Shown here: in pieces, positions 7,086 through 8,398 of the stretch
Layout: each line of letters opens with the position of its first letter
Numbering within the stretch: position 1 is the first letter of the stretch
Source of the DNA: Clostridia bacterium
Lineage (GTDB): Bacteria > Bacillota_A > Clostridia > Oscillospirales > CAG-272
Assembly (NCBI GenBank): GCA_017472105.1
Contig: JAFUQY010000049.1
Location: 1 to 8,398 of the forward strand
Direction of reading: 5' to 3'
Length of the DNA stretch: 8,398 nucleotides
Notes under the pieces: model-generated
What the model was told of the DNA's origin: nothing
What the model saw: only the letters and a program-made list of their open reading frames with translations
The model's database searches: none
Position numbers and translations under genes: made by a program

Positions 7086-7104
7086 ATTCCCATGAGAAGG
7101 GAAT
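7086..7104 (+). repeat. Small second hairpin downstream of the transporter operon
   Basis: ATTCCC (7086-7091) pairs with GGGAAT (7099-7104) around a seven-base loop. It follows the larger hairpin after six bases. No T-run follows. Together they form a tandem structured 3' region; the function is inferred only from position. The remaining bases up to 7172 are AT-rich and show no gene. Confidence 0.4.
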
Positions 7105-7172
7105 ACGGTAAAACACACAAACAAAGAGCAGTGAATCAAGTAAAATTATACAGTTTTTTTCTCGGAAACCTA

Positions 7173-7201
7173 TTGACAAAAGAGAAGCAAAAGAGTATAA
7201 T
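7173..7201 (+). promoter_or_regulatory. Perfect consensus sigma-A promoter for infC-rpmI-rplT
   Basis: TTGACA at 7173-7178 and TATAAT at 7196-7201 are separated by exactly 17 bases, matching the vegetative consensus at all 12 positions. An AT-rich stretch with a run of seven Ts (7154-7160) lies upstream and may act as an UP element. The start of transcription should be near 7206-7208, giving a leader of about 150 bases before infC. A promoter this strong fits a translation-factor and ribosomal-protein operon whose output is then throttled by the leader. Confidence 0.92.
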
Positions 7202-7293
7202 ATCTACGCATACAACGAAGCAGAACAATCTCCGTTCTCACCTTACTGCATCAGGCACGATAAGGTAAATACTATCGCATAAGGTGCATTGTG

Positions 7294-7334
7294 TCGTACG
7301 GAGAGGATTCTTTGTACGATTTTTGTTGTTTTTC
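7294..7334 (+). terminator. Intrinsic terminator (attenuator) in the infC leader
   Basis: TCGTAC plus GGAGA (7294-7304) pairs with TCTTT plus GTACGA (7309-7319), an 11-pair stem with a GGAT loop (7305-7308). A T-rich tract (7320-7333, interrupted by two single Gs) follows. It lies 23 bases before the infC start, so it would stop transcription before any of the operon genes. Its 5' arm is sequestered when the upstream antiterminator forms. Confidence 0.82.
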
Positions 7335-7342
7335 AATCAAAT

Positions 7343-7347
7343 GGAGG
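7343..7347 (+). promoter_or_regulatory. Ribosome binding site that sets the AUU start of infC
   Basis: GGAGG at 7343-7347 lies nine bases before ATT 7357. No ATG, GTG or TTG in the infC frame has comparable spacing: the upstream in-frame GTG at 7291 lacks a site and lies inside the attenuator. The site therefore supports initiation at the rare AUU codon. Confidence 0.88.
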
Positions 7348-7356
7348 TGCTTAACT

Positions 7357-7881
7357 ATTAGCGCGAAAGAACTTTTAATCAATGACGACATCAGAGCAAA
7401 AGAAGTACGAATGATCGATGAAAACAACGGTCAGCTCGGTGTCATGAGCCTGAACGATGCGAAGACCTACGCGTATGACCGCGGCTACGACCTGGTTATG
7501 ATCGCTCCTACCGCTGTTCCGCCGGTATGCCGTGCAATGGACTACGGCAAGTACCGTTACGAGGCTGATAAGAAGGAAAAAGAAGCGAAGAAGAAGCAGC
7601 AGGTTGTGGAAGTCAAGGAAGTTCAGCTTTCCTGCCGCATCGACACCCATGACTTTGAAACCAAAGCAAACCGTGCGATCAAATTTCTTCAGGACGGCAA
7701 CAAGGTAAGAGTAAGCCTCCGCTTCAAGGGACGCGAAATCGCTCACCAGGAGCTGGGCCGCGAAATGCTCGCCAAGTTTGAAGAAGCGGTATCCGAATAC
7801 GGCACAGTCGACAAGAAGGCAGTGCTCGACGGAAGACAGCTTACCATGTTCATTGCGCCGGTGAAAAATACGGCAAAGTAA
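7357..7881 (+). CDS. infC: Translation initiation factor IF-3
   Basis: IF3 binds the 30S subunit, prevents premature joining of 50S and checks start-codon and initiator-tRNA pairing. The 174-residue product has the usual length. The N-terminal domain (about 1-75) opens with SAKELLINDDIRAKEVRMID and holds the family motif PPVCRAMDYGKY (55-66). A Lys/Glu-rich linker (68-82) leads to the C-terminal domain with RIDTHDFETK, LRFKGREIAH (121-130) and a closing MFIAPVKN. The start is taken as ATT 7357, because the protein match begins exactly there (Ile read as fMet) and GGAGG is correctly spaced. AUU is the start of infC in many bacteria and is the target of IF3 self-repression. It is the first gene of the operon with rpmI and rplT. 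Confidence 0.96.
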   Translation: MSAKELLINDDIRAKEVRMIDENNGQLGVMSLNDAKTYAYDRGYDLVMIAPTAVPPVCRAMDYGKYRYEADKKEKEAKKKQQVVEVKEVQLSCRIDTHDFETKANRAIKFLQDGNKVRVSLRFKGREIAHQELGREMLAKFEEAVSEYGTVDKKAVLDGRQLTMFIAPVKNTAK

Positions 7882-7953
7882 TCTCGCGTTAAGGACAGCA
7901 CTGCCTGCCGCGCATTACACAAAGGAAATTAACAACCGAAAGGATAAGCAAAA

Positions 7954-8148
7954 ATGGGAAAGATCAAGACACATAAGGCATCTGCCAAGAGATTTGCCGT
8001 AACCGGTACCGGCAAGGTTAAAGTATTCCACTCCGACCACAGACATAACCTTGGTCAGAAGACCGCTAAGAGAAAGAGACACCTTCGTTCCGCTGATATC
8101 CTCAGCCCTGCGATGGAAGCAAACGTTAAGAGACTCATCATGAAGTAA
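7954..8148 (+). CDS. rpmI: Large-subunit ribosomal protein bL35
   Basis: This 64-residue, strongly basic protein has the normal length for L35. It opens with GKIKTHKASAKRFAVTGTGK (2-21), the conserved L35 N-terminus (K-x-K-T-H-x-x-A-K-R-F), and contains HNLGQKTAKRKRHLR in the middle. It is a structural component of the 50S subunit. ATG 7954 is preceded by AAAGGA at 7939-7944, nine bases away. The 72-base gap from infC contains no promoter that I can see, so it is transcribed with infC, and the gene order infC-rpmI-rplT is the standard bacterial one. A small hairpin (ATCCC-TCG-GGGAT, 8148-8160) overlaps its stop codon. Confidence 0.96.
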   Translation: MGKIKTHKASAKRFAVTGTGKVKVFHSDHRHNLGQKTAKRKRHLRSADILSPAMEANVKRLIMK

Positions 8149-8160
8149 TCCCTCGGGGAT
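8148..8160 (+). repeat. Small hairpin between rpmI and rplT
   Basis: ATCCC (8148-8152) pairs with GGGAT (8156-8160) around a three-base loop, at the rpmI stop codon. No T-run follows, so it is not a terminator. It could mildly affect coupling between rpmI and rplT, or be chance. Confidence 0.35.
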
Positions 8161-8195
8161 ATCAATCACTATCGGATAGAAAGGATTAGAGAAAA

Positions 8196-8398
8196 ATGGC
8201 AAGAGTAAAAGGCGCAATGATGACGCGCAAGAGAAGAAATAAGGTTCTTAAGGCAGCGAAGGGTTACTGGGGCGCAAAGTCCAAGCACTTCAAGATGGCT
8301 AAGCAGGCCGTAATGAAGAGCGGTAACTACGCTTATATCGGCAGAAAGCAGAAGAAGAGAGAGTTCCGTCAGCTTTGGATCGCTCGTATCAGCGCTCA
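8196..8398 (+). CDS. rplT: Large-subunit ribosomal protein bL20, N-terminal part (cut by window end)
   Basis: The first 67 residues are present, beginning [19 protein letters not shown] and containing [24 protein letters not shown] and [15 protein letters not shown]. All are hallmark L20 segments; the full protein is normally about 115-120 residues. L20 is an early 50S assembly protein that binds 23S rRNA and, in this operon class, also binds the operon leader to repress its own synthesis. The leader here (7208-7356) has the structure expected for that control. ATG 8196 is preceded by AAAGGA at 8180-8185. The missing C-terminal domain is the part known to carry the regulatory RNA-binding activity in Escherichia coli. 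Confidence 0.96.
   Translation, partial: MARVKGAMMTRKRRNKVLKAAKGYWGAKSKHFKMAKQAVMKSGNYAYIGRKQKKREFRQLWIARISA

Larger units (their letters stand above)
7208..7356 (+). ncRNA. Ribosomal protein L20-type leader (attenuator) of infC-rpmI-rplT
   Basis: The untranslated leader can form nested helices: TCTCCGT 7229-7235 with ACGGAGA 7298-7304, inside it CACCTTA 7239-7245 with TAAGGTG 7280-7286, and inside that CGATA 7258-7262 with TATCG 7273-7277. The outer helix uses the same bases (7298-7304) as the 5' arm of the terminator at 7294-7319, so the two folds are mutually exclusive. In Bacillus subtilis the same operon is controlled by L20 binding its leader and promoting premature termination. I infer the same here, with the nested fold as L20 target and antiterminator. 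Membership in the Rfam L20 leader family needs a covariance search. Confidence 0.78.

Noticed and set aside
7154..7160. Run of seven Ts as a terminator U-tract for the transporter operon
   Set aside because: The bases before it (AAAATTATACAG) form no GC-rich stem; it is more plausibly part of an AT-rich promoter-upstream element.
7014..7268. 84-codon frame from TTG 7014 running into the infC leader
   Set aside because: It crosses both hairpins, the consensus promoter and the leader helices; it has no good ribosome binding site and no family resemblance.
7291..7356. N-terminal extension of infC from GTG 7291
   Set aside because: The extension overlaps the attenuator stem and U-tract, has no ribosome binding site, and IF3 similarity begins only at 7357.

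Overview
The window looks like a chromosomal segment of an uncultured Firmicute, most likely class Clostridia. The reasons are the strong AGGAGG-type ribosome binding sites, a perfect consensus sigma-A promoter, an infC-rpmI-rplT operon with a Bacillus/Clostridia-style attenuated leader, and a lipoprotein-type peptide ABC transporter with no outer-membrane components. I cannot name the genus. All genes are on the + strand.

Bases 1-7017 hold a peptide-type (Opp/Dpp) ABC importer. The order is the 3' end of a family 5 solute-binding protein, a strong intergenic hairpin, two permeases (OppB-like, OppC-like), two ATPases (OppD-like, OppF-like), and a small DUF3899-like membrane protein. From oppB onward the genes overlap or lie 1-2 bases apart and are probably one translationally coupled unit. 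The binding protein would capture peptides outside the cell, OppB/OppC form the channel, and OppD/OppF power it. Three of the four core subunits are enlarged. OppC has about 220 extra residues outside the membrane, including an EF-hand-like loop. OppD has about 380 extra residues just after the Q-loop. OppF has about 100 charged residues just before the Q-loop. Both ATPases have also lost the C-terminal cysteine cluster that binds an iron-sulphur centre in many relatives. This is the most unusual part of the window.

Bases 7018-7356 contain no gene. They hold two hairpins after the transporter operon, a perfect TTGACA-N17-TATAAT promoter, and a leader of about 150 bases. The leader can fold into either a nested antiterminator or an intrinsic terminator, consistent with an L20-controlled attenuator.

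Bases 7357-8398 hold infC (IF3, with an AUU start), rpmI (L35) and the 5' part of rplT (L20, cut by the window end). In this operon class L20 represses its own synthesis through the leader, and IF3 discriminates against its own AUU start, so both layers of feedback can be inferred from the sequence.
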